64,000 nt of DNA from Parendozoicomonas haliclonae. GTDB taxonomy: Bacteria > Pseudomonadota > Gammaproteobacteria > Pseudomonadales > Endozoicomonadaceae. The notes under the pieces were generated by a model. The model was not told the DNA's origin, ran no database searches, and saw only the letters and a program-made list of their open reading frames with translations. The position numbers were made by a program, and so were the translations under genes. The stretch spans positions 1 through 64,000 of the forward strand of contig NZ_FWPT01000009.1 in assembly GCF_900174585.1 (NCBI RefSeq), written 5' to 3'. Position 1 is the first letter of the stretch; each line of letters opens with the position of its first letter. This document shows, one piece after another, positions 25,219-33,370 of this stretch.

Positions 25219-26696
25219 GACTGCACGGCCTCCTTCTCGGTGTTCTGGACAAACGACAGGGGTGAAGACTCACTGATGCTCTGCCCGAACTCGGCGAGCA
25301 GGCTCTGACTGGCACGGTGACTTTGCGCCATGATGGTCAGTGACGGGTTGATTCCGGGAGCCATTGGGTAGATCGAGCCATCGGCAATAGCCAAATTGTC
25401 GAAGCCGTGTACATGGAAGCCTTCGTTCACCACGGAATTAGCAGCCTGTTGGCCAATATTGCAGCCGCCCATCAGATGCAGGGCAATACACAGAGGTGAT
25501 TCCATAATCTTTCGGGCGTTGACGGCATGGAAGATATCCCGCACCTGTCGCTTGCCTGCCTCAGCCCGCTGGCGGTCAATATCTGACAATGGTTTATCAA
25601 TCACCAGGCGGCCGCTGTTGTTCACCTTGATGGTGCCGGGCACCTCGTCACGAACCGCCACTTCAATGCAGGCCATTTTCCGGTACTCGGCCATAAACTG
25701 TTGATGGCTGGCGCCAAAGCCGCTTTTCAGCAGGGCGACACCGGCCGGTCCGGCAAAAACATTCTCCAGCTTGAAACCCTGTTTGCGGAAGCGCATATCG
25801 TCAGACTTTAACGCCTGGAACGCTCCCTTGTGTGAATCAACATTGTCGTTCATCAGGGCGATGGTCATAAACTGGGGATGGCAGTGGAAGCCATGGCCAA
25901 GGGCTGGCAGTCGATCACCAAAACCGGAGTTTAATAGCAGGCCGGTGGAGCCCAGGCTGCCAGCGGCAAGAATACACTTGCGGGCATGGAGAGCCTGCTG
26001 TTCGCCTTTATGAATGCCAAAGACTGATACGTGACCATGGCCGTGAATAATCTGCTGAACATGGAACTGATCTTTAAGAACCGCACCCTTGGCCAGTGCT
26101 GACGGCAGGAAAGAAACCGCCATGCTCTGCTTGGATTCCCGGGGGCAGCCACCAAGGCAGACCAGGCAGTCATTTTCATTATTGCAGCAGCCTTTCTGAC
26201 CGCGACGTAAGGCGGCCCGTTTTAAACCGAGCTTATCGAAGCCCTGGGCATAAAGGTGAGCGTTGCCGTTCCAGTCGGACTCCGGGATGTATTCCAGATT
26301 CAGGTGGTTTTCGACCTCCTGATAATGCTTATCCATTGTGGTGCGATTATAAAAATCGATACCGGATTGATTTCGGAAATCATCCAGAGCGATATCATCA
26401 AAACGATCCAGCAGGCAGTTATTAATAATGGTGCCACCACCGGCCACCTTGCCTCTTAAAAAAACGGTGCGCGCATCGGTGCTGGGATCAATGCCGCCAT
26501 TCCACATTAATTCTGTGTTGGCATGCAGTTCATCGGGAGGAAACTGGTCGGGGCGGTAATGTTTACCGGCTTCCAGTAGGCAGACATCCGCGCCGGCGCT
26601 GCTCAGGTAATGGGCGAGAACGCTGCCAGAGGCACCGGTGCCAATAATGATGAAATCATGGAAACGTTTGTTAGTCGTGGTTTTGTGCTGGTTCAT
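25215..26696 (-). CDS. GMC-family FAD oxidoreductase with a cysteine cluster
   Basis: The start at 26696 (MNQHKTTTNK) is chosen; an upstream in-frame extension of 92 residues has no family likeness and crosses the promoter. The 493-residue enzyme has the FAD site IIIGTGASGSVLAHYL (G19-G24), a GKVAGGGTIINN loop, and the C-terminal HLMGGC and PGINPSLTIMAQSHRAS of cholesterol-oxidase and long-chain alcohol oxidase relatives. Residues 170-184 hold five cysteines (C170, C171, C177, C180, C184) in a C-rich loop, also seen in bacterial relatives, that could bind a metal. It likely oxidises an alcohol to an aldehyde passed to the downstream dehydrogenase. Confidence 0.8.
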   Translation of the reverse strand: MNQHKTTTNKRFHDFIIIGTGASGSVLAHYLSSAGADVCLLEAGKHYRPDQFPPDELHANTELMWNGGIDPSTDARTVFLRGKVAGGGTIINNCLLDRFDDIALDDFRNQSGIDFYNRTTMDKHYQEVENHLNLEYIPESDWNGNAHLYAQGFDKLGLKRAALRRGQKGCCNNENDCLVCLGGCPRESKQSMAVSFLPSALAKGAVLKDQFHVQQIIHGHGHVSVFGIHKGEQQALHARKCILAAGSLGSTGLLLNSGFGDRLPALGHGFHCHPQFMTIALMNDNVDSHKGAFQALKSDDMRFRKQGFKLENVFAGPAGVALLKSGFGASHQQFMAEYRKMACIEVAVRDEVPGTIKVNNSGRLVIDKPLSDIDRQRAEAGKRQVRDIFHAVNARKIMESPLCIALHLMGGCNIGQQAANSVVNEGFHVHGFDNLAIADGSIYPMAPGINPSLTIMAQSHRASQSLLAEFGQSISESSPLSFVQNTEKEAVQS

Positions 26697-26746
26697 AAAA
26701 CGACAGCCTGCATCGGGAATATTATTTTTGTGTACGCTAGTCCCAC

Positions 26747-26764
26747 TTGTGTAATTGTACACAA
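26747..26764. promoter_or_regulatory. palindromic operator upstream of the GMC gene
   Basis: TTGTGTAATTGTACACAA has perfect 7-base arms around ATTG, 51 bases before the GMC start. This size and position suit a TetR-type or similar dimeric repressor. A further GTGTAC half lies close by (about 26730-26735). No candidate repressor gene is adjacent. Confidence 0.6.
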
Positions 26765-26826
26765 ATTGCCGGATCGGGAAAACCGAGTCAGCCGGTTTAA
26801 TTCGCCCAAACAGGCAATTCAACCGA

Positions 26827-27864
26827 CTAAATCGACTGTTGAGAATCCACGACAGGATAGCTGATGATTTTTTCGCCGAGATCATTTCCCTTGCGGATAT
26901 GGAGTACGCCCGTACTGAGTTCCATAACCACGGTGGCCAGGGTGCCCACATTGCCAAAGGCTGAAAAGTCATTGGTCTGGCAGGGGCGATTGACCGGATA
27001 AACCGGATTGGAGCGATCAGACAGCAGCCGGAACATGGTGTGCAGGTTCTGGGTGGTGAAGATGGAGGTCAGCCTCGCCAGTGTGCGCAGGCGTTCATAG
27101 GAGTTCTGGTAGGCACCGCTTTCCGGATTCAGGCGATGACCAAGGTAGTGGTTGGTGTGAATGTTTATCCGGCCCGGTGGAGAGAGAAACCAGCTGCGTT
27201 CCCCCGCGTACTCAATGCAGAAACTTTGATTCTGGTTGTTGGCCGCCGTTATAGAGCCCACCCGGCTGCCAGGCAGGGAGAAGGCCAGTTCCCGAGCCTG
27301 TTCCAGGCTTGTGGCTTCCAGCAGGCTCCGCAGCACAATATGTAGTGGGATACCTTCACAGCGTCGTTTGTAGTGGAGCATATTCACGCAGCAGCCGAGC
27401 CCTCGGCTGTTCATGCCCAGCTTGCCGATAATGCCGGGTTCGGTCAGGGTGAGCAGCTGATGACCGTTCTCCAGAGTGATATGTAACAGTACGGCCAGAT
27501 CCTGCAGGGTTTCACAGAAGTCCCAGTTCTGGCCAAGCAGGCAGGCATCCCGAAAGGTGAGAGTGCTGCACTCAAGACTCTGGCTGATCAGCTCTGAACG
27601 GGCATTGAGTACATATATCCATTCGGGGATCTGCTCGGCGGCACTGGCCAGTGCTTCGATCTCCTCACAGTAAGCCGGAAACTGGCGCTGGATCTGTTGC
27701 TGGAAGTACCGGCCAATATCCAGCACTTCACGCTCTTTGATATTCAGCAGATGACCATAAAACTCTATGGTGGCGGCGATCTTTTCCTGTAACTGGTGGC
27801 CATGGCTTGCCCCCCGTTGCTCGGGGCTGCCCGTCAGTCTGATCAGGGGGAAGCTTTCACTCAT
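26827..27864 (-). CDS. C45-type peptidase / acyltransferase (AAT family)
   Basis: This 345-residue Ntn-hydrolase-type protein belongs to the acyl-CoA:6-aminopenicillanate acyltransferase family (C45). LTGSPEQRGASHGHQL and the ECSTLTF segment, whose C99 would become the N-terminal nucleophile after autoprocessing, are the key motifs; LGQNWDF and FCIEYAG follow. Family members move acyl groups between CoA, peptides and amines, often in lipid-amide or N-acyl compound metabolism. It is upstream of the GMC oxidase gene on the same strand (130 bases apart), but an operator between them suggests separate control. Confidence 0.78.
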   Translation of the reverse strand: MSESFPLIRLTGSPEQRGASHGHQLQEKIAATIEFYGHLLNIKEREVLDIGRYFQQQIQRQFPAYCEEIEALASAAEQIPEWIYVLNARSELISQSLECSTLTFRDACLLGQNWDFCETLQDLAVLLHITLENGHQLLTLTEPGIIGKLGMNSRGLGCCVNMLHYKRRCEGIPLHIVLRSLLEATSLEQARELAFSLPGSRVGSITAANNQNQSFCIEYAGERSWFLSPPGRINIHTNHYLGHRLNPESGAYQNSYERLRTLARLTSIFTTQNLHTMFRLLSDRSNPVYPVNRPCQTNDFSAFGNVGTLATVVMELSTGVLHIRKGNDLGEKIISYPVVDSQQSI

Positions 27865-27997
27865 GAATACAGGAACTGGCTGTTGAGGAGAGAGGTCGTT
27901 ACAAAAACAGCTGATGAGTTTAGTCGGGGTTGGTGAGTTGTTCCGGCAATCCCGCTAAGATAGCCCGCACGCGGTATTAAAAAAGACTAATAAGTAG

Positions 27998-29071
27998 ATG
28001 GCGATAAAACGATCTTTAGTGGTGCGCGGTGGCCGGGATGCGCTGGCGCACATCAAGTCACAGGGCTTTCAGCAGCAAGATGTCAAAGCCATGCTGGGCG
28101 CTTCCGGTGGACCCAAGTGGTTTGTGTTAAGTGGTATGGACCGGGCACTGCTGGGTACGACCTTTAAAGACCGCACCGAGCCTCTGGCTCTGCTGGGCAG
28201 TTCTGCAGGCTGCTGGCGTTTTGCCTGTTATGGCATGAATGATCCGGTGGCGGCAATCAACCGGTTTCAGGAAGCTTATATAAGAGATAAGTACGACGCC
28301 CGCCCAACACCGGAGCAGGTGTCGGCCAATATCGTTGGCATTCTCAACCATGTTTTTGGTGAACATGGCGCACAGGAAATTATTGCCAACCCGGTACGGC
28401 ATCTGAATCTGATTGCGGTTCAGGGGCATGGACCGATGGCCAGTGAAAAGCGTCCCGTACAAATGGCTGGTTTGCTGGCAGCTTCTCTGGGAAATGCGGT
28501 TAGCCGTCGTTTATTGGCGCCGTTGTTCAGCCGGATTGTGTTTGAGCATCCTCTGGGGCATCTGCCTGTAGGGGAGATGAGCGATCTGCCCACCCGCCGG
28601 GTGAAGCTGGATACTGATAATGTTGCGGCGGCCATTCAGGCTTCCGGTTCCATTCCTCTGGTGCTGGCCGGTGTCGAAGATATCCCTGGAGCAGGACCGG
28701 GCATGTATCGGGATGGCGGCGTGACCGACTATCACTTTGATCTGCCTCTGACTGTTGATGAGGGGCTGGTGCTTTACCCGCACTTCCGAGAGCAGCCGAT
28801 CCCTGGCTGGTTTGATAAAGGCCTGCCGTGGCGCAAGCCCAGCGCGGAGAATTATCGCCGAACCTTGCTGGTGGCCCCGTCTCCAGAGTTTGTCGCCAGT
28901 CTGCCTTACGGGAAGATTCCCGATCGTAACGACTTTACCAATCTCGATACCGAAACCCGCCAGAAGTACTGGAACAAGGCAGTGGCCGAGAGTGACCGGA
29001 TGGGCGATGAATGGCTGGAGCTGGTCGAAAAGCAGCAGCTGGCAGATGTTATCGAGCCGCTGACTTTCTAA
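27998..29071 (+). CDS. patatin-like phospholipase family protein
   Basis: The 357-residue protein has the patatin catalytic dyad: nucleophile S69 in LLGSSAGCW (GxSxG) and the aspartate in YRDGGVTDYHF at about residue 239. AMLGASGGPKWFVL at residues 31-44 is the oxyanion-hole glycine stretch. It would hydrolyse acyl lipids. The N-terminus is not a signal peptide, so it acts inside the cell or is exported another way. A 69-base palindrome starts 12 bases after its stop. Confidence 0.82.
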   Translation: MAIKRSLVVRGGRDALAHIKSQGFQQQDVKAMLGASGGPKWFVLSGMDRALLGTTFKDRTEPLALLGSSAGCWRFACYGMNDPVAAINRFQEAYIRDKYDARPTPEQVSANIVGILNHVFGEHGAQEIIANPVRHLNLIAVQGHGPMASEKRPVQMAGLLAASLGNAVSRRLLAPLFSRIVFEHPLGHLPVGEMSDLPTRRVKLDTDNVAAAIQASGSIPLVLAGVEDIPGAGPGMYRDGGVTDYHFDLPLTVDEGLVLYPHFREQPIPGWFDKGLPWRKPSAENYRRTLLVAPSPEFVASLPYGKIPDRNDFTNLDTETRQKYWNKAVAESDRMGDEWLELVEKQQLADVIEPLTF

Positions 29072-29082
29072 GACTTCTTAAT

Positions 29083-29151
29083 ATTGCCTAACAATCTCTG
29101 TCAGCAGTGCTAACCGTGCGGTTAGTGCCGCTGACCCCATTGTTAGGCAAT
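29083..29151. repeat. 69-bp near-perfect palindrome with attC-like boxes
   Basis: The outer arms ATTGCCTAACAAT (29083-29095) and ATTGTTAGGCAAT (29139-29151) pair perfectly. Middle arms GTCAGC/GCTGAC and inner arms CTAACCG/CGGTTAG also pair perfectly, leaving small bulges. The ends contain GCCTAAC and GTTAGGC, the consensus outer boxes of integron attC sites. There is no T-run, so a simple terminator is less likely. Confidence 0.75.
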
Positions 29152-29190
29152 CCCCGTTATGATGGTTCTTTACTGTCAGGGGACGCAAGG

Positions 29191-30114
29191 ATGCATCTTG
29201 ATCTGCGCATTAATAATGATGCCCGCAGCCGCTCCAATCCTATTGCCAGCCCTTACCGGGCGGATATGACGCTGTGCTGCATCACGGATTTTGGTGGCCG
29301 TCGCCGGAAGGTGAGTGGCTGCTGTTACAGTGATGGTGAGCAGCAGATCGAACTGAGCTGCCATCATGTGGTGCCCAATTCCCGCCTGCAGGCCTACTGG
29401 AATGCCCATCTGGCCAATGGTCATCTGGAATGCTCCCGTAAGTTTCTCGATCAGATGTGGCGCTGTATTGGTGACTACTCGGTACGTCACCACGGCAGCA
29501 CGGTCGATGCCAGTCGGCTGGTGCAGCGTCTTGTTCAGGAGCGTATTGAATTCGATCAGGATGGGCTGGTGCCTGACGGTCTGGATGCCTTTGGCGAGTT
29601 GTTCTCCTATATGCCCGGCAATATGTTTATGGGGCCATCTGCCAGTAGCCGCTGTTGCCGCAGGGGTGACGATCCGTTGTGTGAATTTGAGAAAAATGCC
29701 TGGGTGGTGATTGGCTACCAGCCTTATCGAATCCTGTGGGACCTCAACGAAACCATCCAGGATTATCTGATCACACCTACGGCAGAGCGAGCATCTACGA
29801 TCTCCAACCTGCTAACTATTGTTGTGCAAAAGCGTGAACCCTATGCCATGGATAGACATCACTGGCTGCTGAAGCGCAGAACCTACCGACTCAAGGTGGA
29901 TTATGATGCGATTGCCCGTTGTGGCAGCAATGCCCGGGACAGGGATAATTTGCGCAGTCTGATCTTGCGTTCGGATTCGCTGGACTCTCTCAGCTCCCAA
30001 AGTTCGGATGCCAGCAGTGGTCTGGATACGCCTCCGCCCAGCCCGGTCAAGGAACGTGTGACACGCCGCTCCGGGCGGCGCTCTCATTGCAAAGGCACGG
30101 AACGGCTCGAATAG
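29191..30114 (+). CDS. HNH-like protein, possible toxin or effector
   Basis: The start at 29191 is set by GGGGA upstream; a longer in-frame start would run through the palindrome. The 307-residue protein has HHVVPNSRLQAYWN at residues 58-71, a pattern typical of HNH/His-Me finger nuclease toxins. Later come NMFMGPSASSRCCRRGDDP and WVVIGYQPYRILWDLNE. It is cysteine-rich for a cytosolic protein, and its C-terminal 50 residues are Ser/Pro/Arg-rich low complexity (SLDSLSSQSSDASSGL). No family is firmly recognised. The genes on both sides are unrelated. Confidence 0.5.
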   Translation: MHLDLRINNDARSRSNPIASPYRADMTLCCITDFGGRRRKVSGCCYSDGEQQIELSCHHVVPNSRLQAYWNAHLANGHLECSRKFLDQMWRCIGDYSVRHHGSTVDASRLVQRLVQERIEFDQDGLVPDGLDAFGELFSYMPGNMFMGPSASSRCCRRGDDPLCEFEKNAWVVIGYQPYRILWDLNETIQDYLITPTAERASTISNLLTIVVQKREPYAMDRHHWLLKRRTYRLKVDYDAIARCGSNARDRDNLRSLILRSDSLDSLSSQSSDASSGLDTPPPSPVKERVTRRSGRRSHCKGTERLE

Positions 30115-30129
30115 TGCCTCGAATAGCGT

Positions 30130-30726
30130 CTACCAGATAAAAATCAGACAGGAGGCTGTTGCTATTCCCATGCTGAGATTAAACAGACGCCATTGACGAT
30201 CAGTCGAGAGCCAGCGACCAATCAGCGTGCCGAATCCGGCCCAGATCGAGATGCAGGGAAAGCCAATCACCATAAACACCGAAGAGATCATCAAGGCCGA
30301 CAGCCAGTAGTCCCCACCCGAGAGTGAGAAGGTACCAATGGCGGCAATCGCCATGGCCCAGGCTTTTGGGTTCACATACTGAAAGCTTGCGGCTTCCAAC
30401 ACATTCATCGGGCGTTCGCTGGTCTCTTCATGCTGGCTGGGTGCTGGTGCGGAAGCAATACGCCAGGCCAGATACAGAAGGTAGGCGCTGGCCAGCCACT
30501 TCAGCCCTTCCTGAATCATCGGAAAGCGACTAAACAGCAGTCCCAGGCCGGCAGCGGTCGCCAGTATCAGGGTAAACATGCCCAGACAGATACCCAGCAT
30601 GTGGGGCAGAGTGCGACGGTAGCCAAACAGAGCACCGGATGCGGTCAGCATCATATTGTTGGGCCCGGGTGTGCCGGTCATGGTGGCGGCAAAGAGTGCC
30701 ACAGAGAGCAGGGTGTGAATTTCCAT
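30130..30726 (-). CDS. LysE-family amino acid exporter
   Basis: This 198-residue integral membrane protein has about six helices and the LysE/RhtB signature GTPGPNNMMLTASGALFGYRR at residues 17-38, followed by YVNPKAWAMAIAAIG. Relatives export amino acids or their derivatives across the inner membrane. It is divergent from a MocR-type regulator with 151 bases between them, holding two inverted repeats. That arrangement indicates control by the MocR protein. Confidence 0.88.
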   Translation of the reverse strand: MEIHTLLSVALFAATMTGTPGPNNMMLTASGALFGYRRTLPHMLGICLGMFTLILATAAGLGLLFSRFPMIQEGLKWLASAYLLYLAWRIASAPAPSQHEETSERPMNVLEAASFQYVNPKAWAMAIAAIGTFSLSGGDYWLSALMISSVFMVIGFPCISIWAGFGTLIGRWLSTDRQWRLFNLSMGIATASCLIFIW

Positions 30727-30741
30727 AGCGGTTCTGAATCA

Positions 30742-30800
30742 CTGGTCATGGTTATTAATGACCAGACAGAAAATTGTATCGCTACAATTCTATTGTCTGG
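30742..30800. promoter_or_regulatory. operator region between LysE-type and MocR-type genes
   Basis: Two inverted repeats overlap here: CTGGTCAT...ATGACCAG (8-bp perfect arms, 30742-30765) and CCAGACA...TGTCTGG with AATTGTA/TACAATT inside (30762-30800). They share a CCAG core. Both are plausible sites for the divergent MocR protein. Confidence 0.6.
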
Positions 30801-30877
30801 TTTGATTTGTATGCTTTCTGTCGACACAATGGACAATAAATAGCAAAAATAACTCCGTCAAAGGTTTTATTGTCACC

Positions 30878-32308
30878 ATGACAATCACTACCAAAGCGCT
30901 TTGCTCTGCCTTGCAAAGCACCAGTGCCACTCTGGCCGAACAGGAAAGCCTGCCTCGTTACCGCTGCATTGCCAAAGCGGTGGAGCAGCTGATGAGCACC
31001 GGTGTTTTGAGCCCCGGTCAAAAGCTGCCCACTCATCGTGCTCTGGCCGATGTGTTGTCCACCACCGTAGGCACTGTCACCCGGGCTTATGCCGATTGTG
31101 AGCGACGCGGACTGGTGGAAGCCCGGGTTGGCTCGGGCACATTTATTCGCAGCCATGGTATGCCGCAGTGGTTCTTTGCCGCACCAGAGCCGGAGGAGGG
31201 GGATAGTCAGGAGATTGATTTTGGCTACAACCTGCCGCCGGCTATCAATCGGGAAGTGATGCTGCAGGATGCCATGAACCATCTGGCGGCAGACCCTGCG
31301 GCCTTGAATGCCTTGCTGTTGTATCAACCGCCGGAGGGCATTCCCGAACACCGGCAGGTGATTGTGGACTGGTTGCAAGGCCATGGCTTTAAGCTGGATG
31401 CGGACCGGCTGCGGTTTACCTCCGGCGCCCAGAATGCCATGCAGTTGGTGTTATCAACCTTCTGCCGGGAAGGCGACTGCCTGCTGGTGGAGAAGATGAC
31501 CTATCCCGGGTTGATCAATCTGGCTCGCCAGCAGCGGCTGACACTCAAACCGGTGGATATGGACGACGAAGGCTTAATTCCCGAGGCGCTGGATAATGCC
31601 TGTCGCCAGTATCATCCGCGGTTTATCTATGGCACCCCGACTTTGCAGAATCCCACTGTCGCCAATATGGGGCGGGAAAGACGACAGCAGATTCTTGAAG
31701 TCTGTCGTCGACATGATGTGATCTTTATCGAGGATGAGGTCAATGGTCTGCAACCCGCTTCCCGTACCGAGCCAATGGTCAATCTGGATCCGGAGCAGGT
31801 GATCTTTATCGGTGCTCTCTCCAAGAACCTGGCGCCCGGTTTACGGGTTGGTTTTGTGCAGGTGCCCAAGGCCATGACCCGGCGGCTGACCATGACCATT
31901 CAGAACCAGTGCTGGATGGTCAGCCCGTTATTGACCGGACTGGCCTGTGAACTGATTCGTCGCGGGCATGCTGACCAGACGTTGTCGGCTGTACGCACCG
32001 AGATGCAGGCCCGCTTCCGCTTGGCCGGTGACATTCTGCAGGGGCAGACATTCAAGGCTGAGGAAGGCTGTTTCCATCTGTGGCTGACCTTGCCAGAGCA
32101 CTGGCCGCTGAGTGCCTTTCTCTCAGCGTGTGAAGAGCGCGGGGTGAAGGTGAAGTCCGGCGAGCTGTTTGTGCCCCCAGGCTACCCTGTTCCGCCGGCG
32201 GTGCGTATTGCCATGAGTGCGCCACGGTTTCGCCGTGATGTTGAAACTGGGCTCAAGATCGTTGCTGAGATTCTGGCCTCGGAACCTGAGTTGACGGACT
32301 CAGCCTGA
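30878..32308 (+). CDS. MocR/GabR-type regulator (GntR HTH fused to aminotransferase)
   Basis: This 476-residue protein has an N-terminal GntR winged helix (LSPGQKLPTHRALADVLSTTVGTVTRAYADCERRG in segments, residues about 45-85) and a class I aminotransferase-like domain from about 110. The PLP lysine is in FIGALSKNLAPGLRVGF and the phosphate-binding region lies in the FTSGAQNAMQLV segment. MocR proteins bind PLP and an amino compound to regulate a neighbouring gene. The likely target is the divergent LysE exporter and possibly the DUF1338 gene downstream. Confidence 0.9.
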   Translation: MTITTKALCSALQSTSATLAEQESLPRYRCIAKAVEQLMSTGVLSPGQKLPTHRALADVLSTTVGTVTRAYADCERRGLVEARVGSGTFIRSHGMPQWFFAAPEPEEGDSQEIDFGYNLPPAINREVMLQDAMNHLAADPAALNALLLYQPPEGIPEHRQVIVDWLQGHGFKLDADRLRFTSGAQNAMQLVLSTFCREGDCLLVEKMTYPGLINLARQQRLTLKPVDMDDEGLIPEALDNACRQYHPRFIYGTPTLQNPTVANMGRERRQQILEVCRRHDVIFIEDEVNGLQPASRTEPMVNLDPEQVIFIGALSKNLAPGLRVGFVQVPKAMTRRLTMTIQNQCWMVSPLLTGLACELIRRGHADQTLSAVRTEMQARFRLAGDILQGQTFKAEEGCFHLWLTLPEHWPLSAFLSACEERGVKVKSGELFVPPGYPVPPAVRIAMSAPRFRRDVETGLKIVAEILASEPELTDSA

Positions 32309-32458
32309 GCCGCTCGCAAGAGGTTATGCAGCCGTTACATTTTACCGGATGACACTCGAGCCGGGATCGGGATAATGGAGGGCTGCAATACAAGCACAAT
32401 AAACAGTAATAACAAACAGGCTTCACAAGAGCCTGATAAATTGTTGCAAGGCCTCTGC

Positions 32459-33262
32459 ATGCATACCAATGTTGATACGCTGTTCGCCCATCTCTGGGAG
32501 AACTTCCTTGAAGTCACACCATCCGCTGCCCGTATTCACAAGCTTCTGGGGGACTCCCAGCAAAGTGATGTGATCAATGATCATATTGCCCTGCGCACCT
32601 TTAACCTGGAAAAGGTTGGGCTGGACAAGCTGGCCCAACACTTTCTGGCCATCGGCTACCAGCAGTGTGGCGAGTACCATTTTGAATCGAAGAAGCTGTA
32701 CGCACGTCACTATGAGCATCCGGACCCGAATCAGCCAAAGGTGTTTATCTCTGAATTGCTGGTGGATCAGTGCTCTCCTGCCCTGCAAGAGGTTGTGAAC
32801 GAGTTGGTGGCACAGGTGCCGGAAGAGGCCGTAACGGCGGATAACTTCCTCTATTCTGGAACCCACTGGCAGGTGGATTCAGCCACCTATGAGCAGCTGC
32901 TGGCAGAATCCGAATATGCGGCGTGGATGGCAGCCTGGGGATACCGTGCCAACCACTTCACCGTAAATGTGAATACGCTGGCAAACTTCACCACGCTGGA
33001 GTCGGTGAATCAGTCTTTGAAAGAGGCGGGCTTTGCCCTGAATACCTCCGGTGGTGAGATCAAAGGCTCACCCGAGGTGCTGCTGGAACAATCCTCCACC
33101 CTGGCCGACAAGGCCCCGGTCCGTTTCCGTGATGGTGAAAAGACGATCCCAGCCTGCTTCTATGAATTTGCCCGCCGTTATCCTAAGGCTGACGGCGCGC
33201 TCTATACCGGCTTTGTCGCCGCTTCTGCGGATAAAATCTTTGAAAGTACCGATGCCAGCTGA
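32459..33262 (+). CDS. DUF1338 family protein (2-oxoadipate dioxygenase-like)
   Basis: The start at 32459 (MHTNVDTLFAHLWENF) is favoured because AAGG lies 7 bases upstream and relatives begin this way. The 267-residue protein has VINDHIALRTFN with a metal-binding His, a second His in YRANHFTVNVNTL, and an acidic ligand in ACFYEFARRYP. DUF1338 includes HglS, an iron enzyme of lysine catabolism that converts 2-oxoadipate to 2-hydroxyglutarate. This protein is the short form, so the substrate is unsure. It follows the MocR gene in the same direction, which supports amino acid metabolism. Confidence 0.82.
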   Translation: MHTNVDTLFAHLWENFLEVTPSAARIHKLLGDSQQSDVINDHIALRTFNLEKVGLDKLAQHFLAIGYQQCGEYHFESKKLYARHYEHPDPNQPKVFISELLVDQCSPALQEVVNELVAQVPEEAVTADNFLYSGTHWQVDSATYEQLLAESEYAAWMAAWGYRANHFTVNVNTLANFTTLESVNQSLKEAGFALNTSGGEIKGSPEVLLEQSSTLADKAPVRFRDGEKTIPACFYEFARRYPKADGALYTGFVAASADKIFESTDAS

Positions 33263-33370
33263 ACCTGAGCATTGACTCATCAGCCCAAGGTCATTCCAGC
33301 TTTGGTCTAGCGTGTTTATTAAGGGATGCCGATATACAGGCATAGCACGTGACGATCAGGGAGGATGACC

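Noticed and set aside
26697-26972. 92-residue N-terminal extension of the GMC oxidase
   Set aside because: The extension covers an operator palindrome and has no family likeness; the ATG at 26696 gives the standard FAD-domain start.
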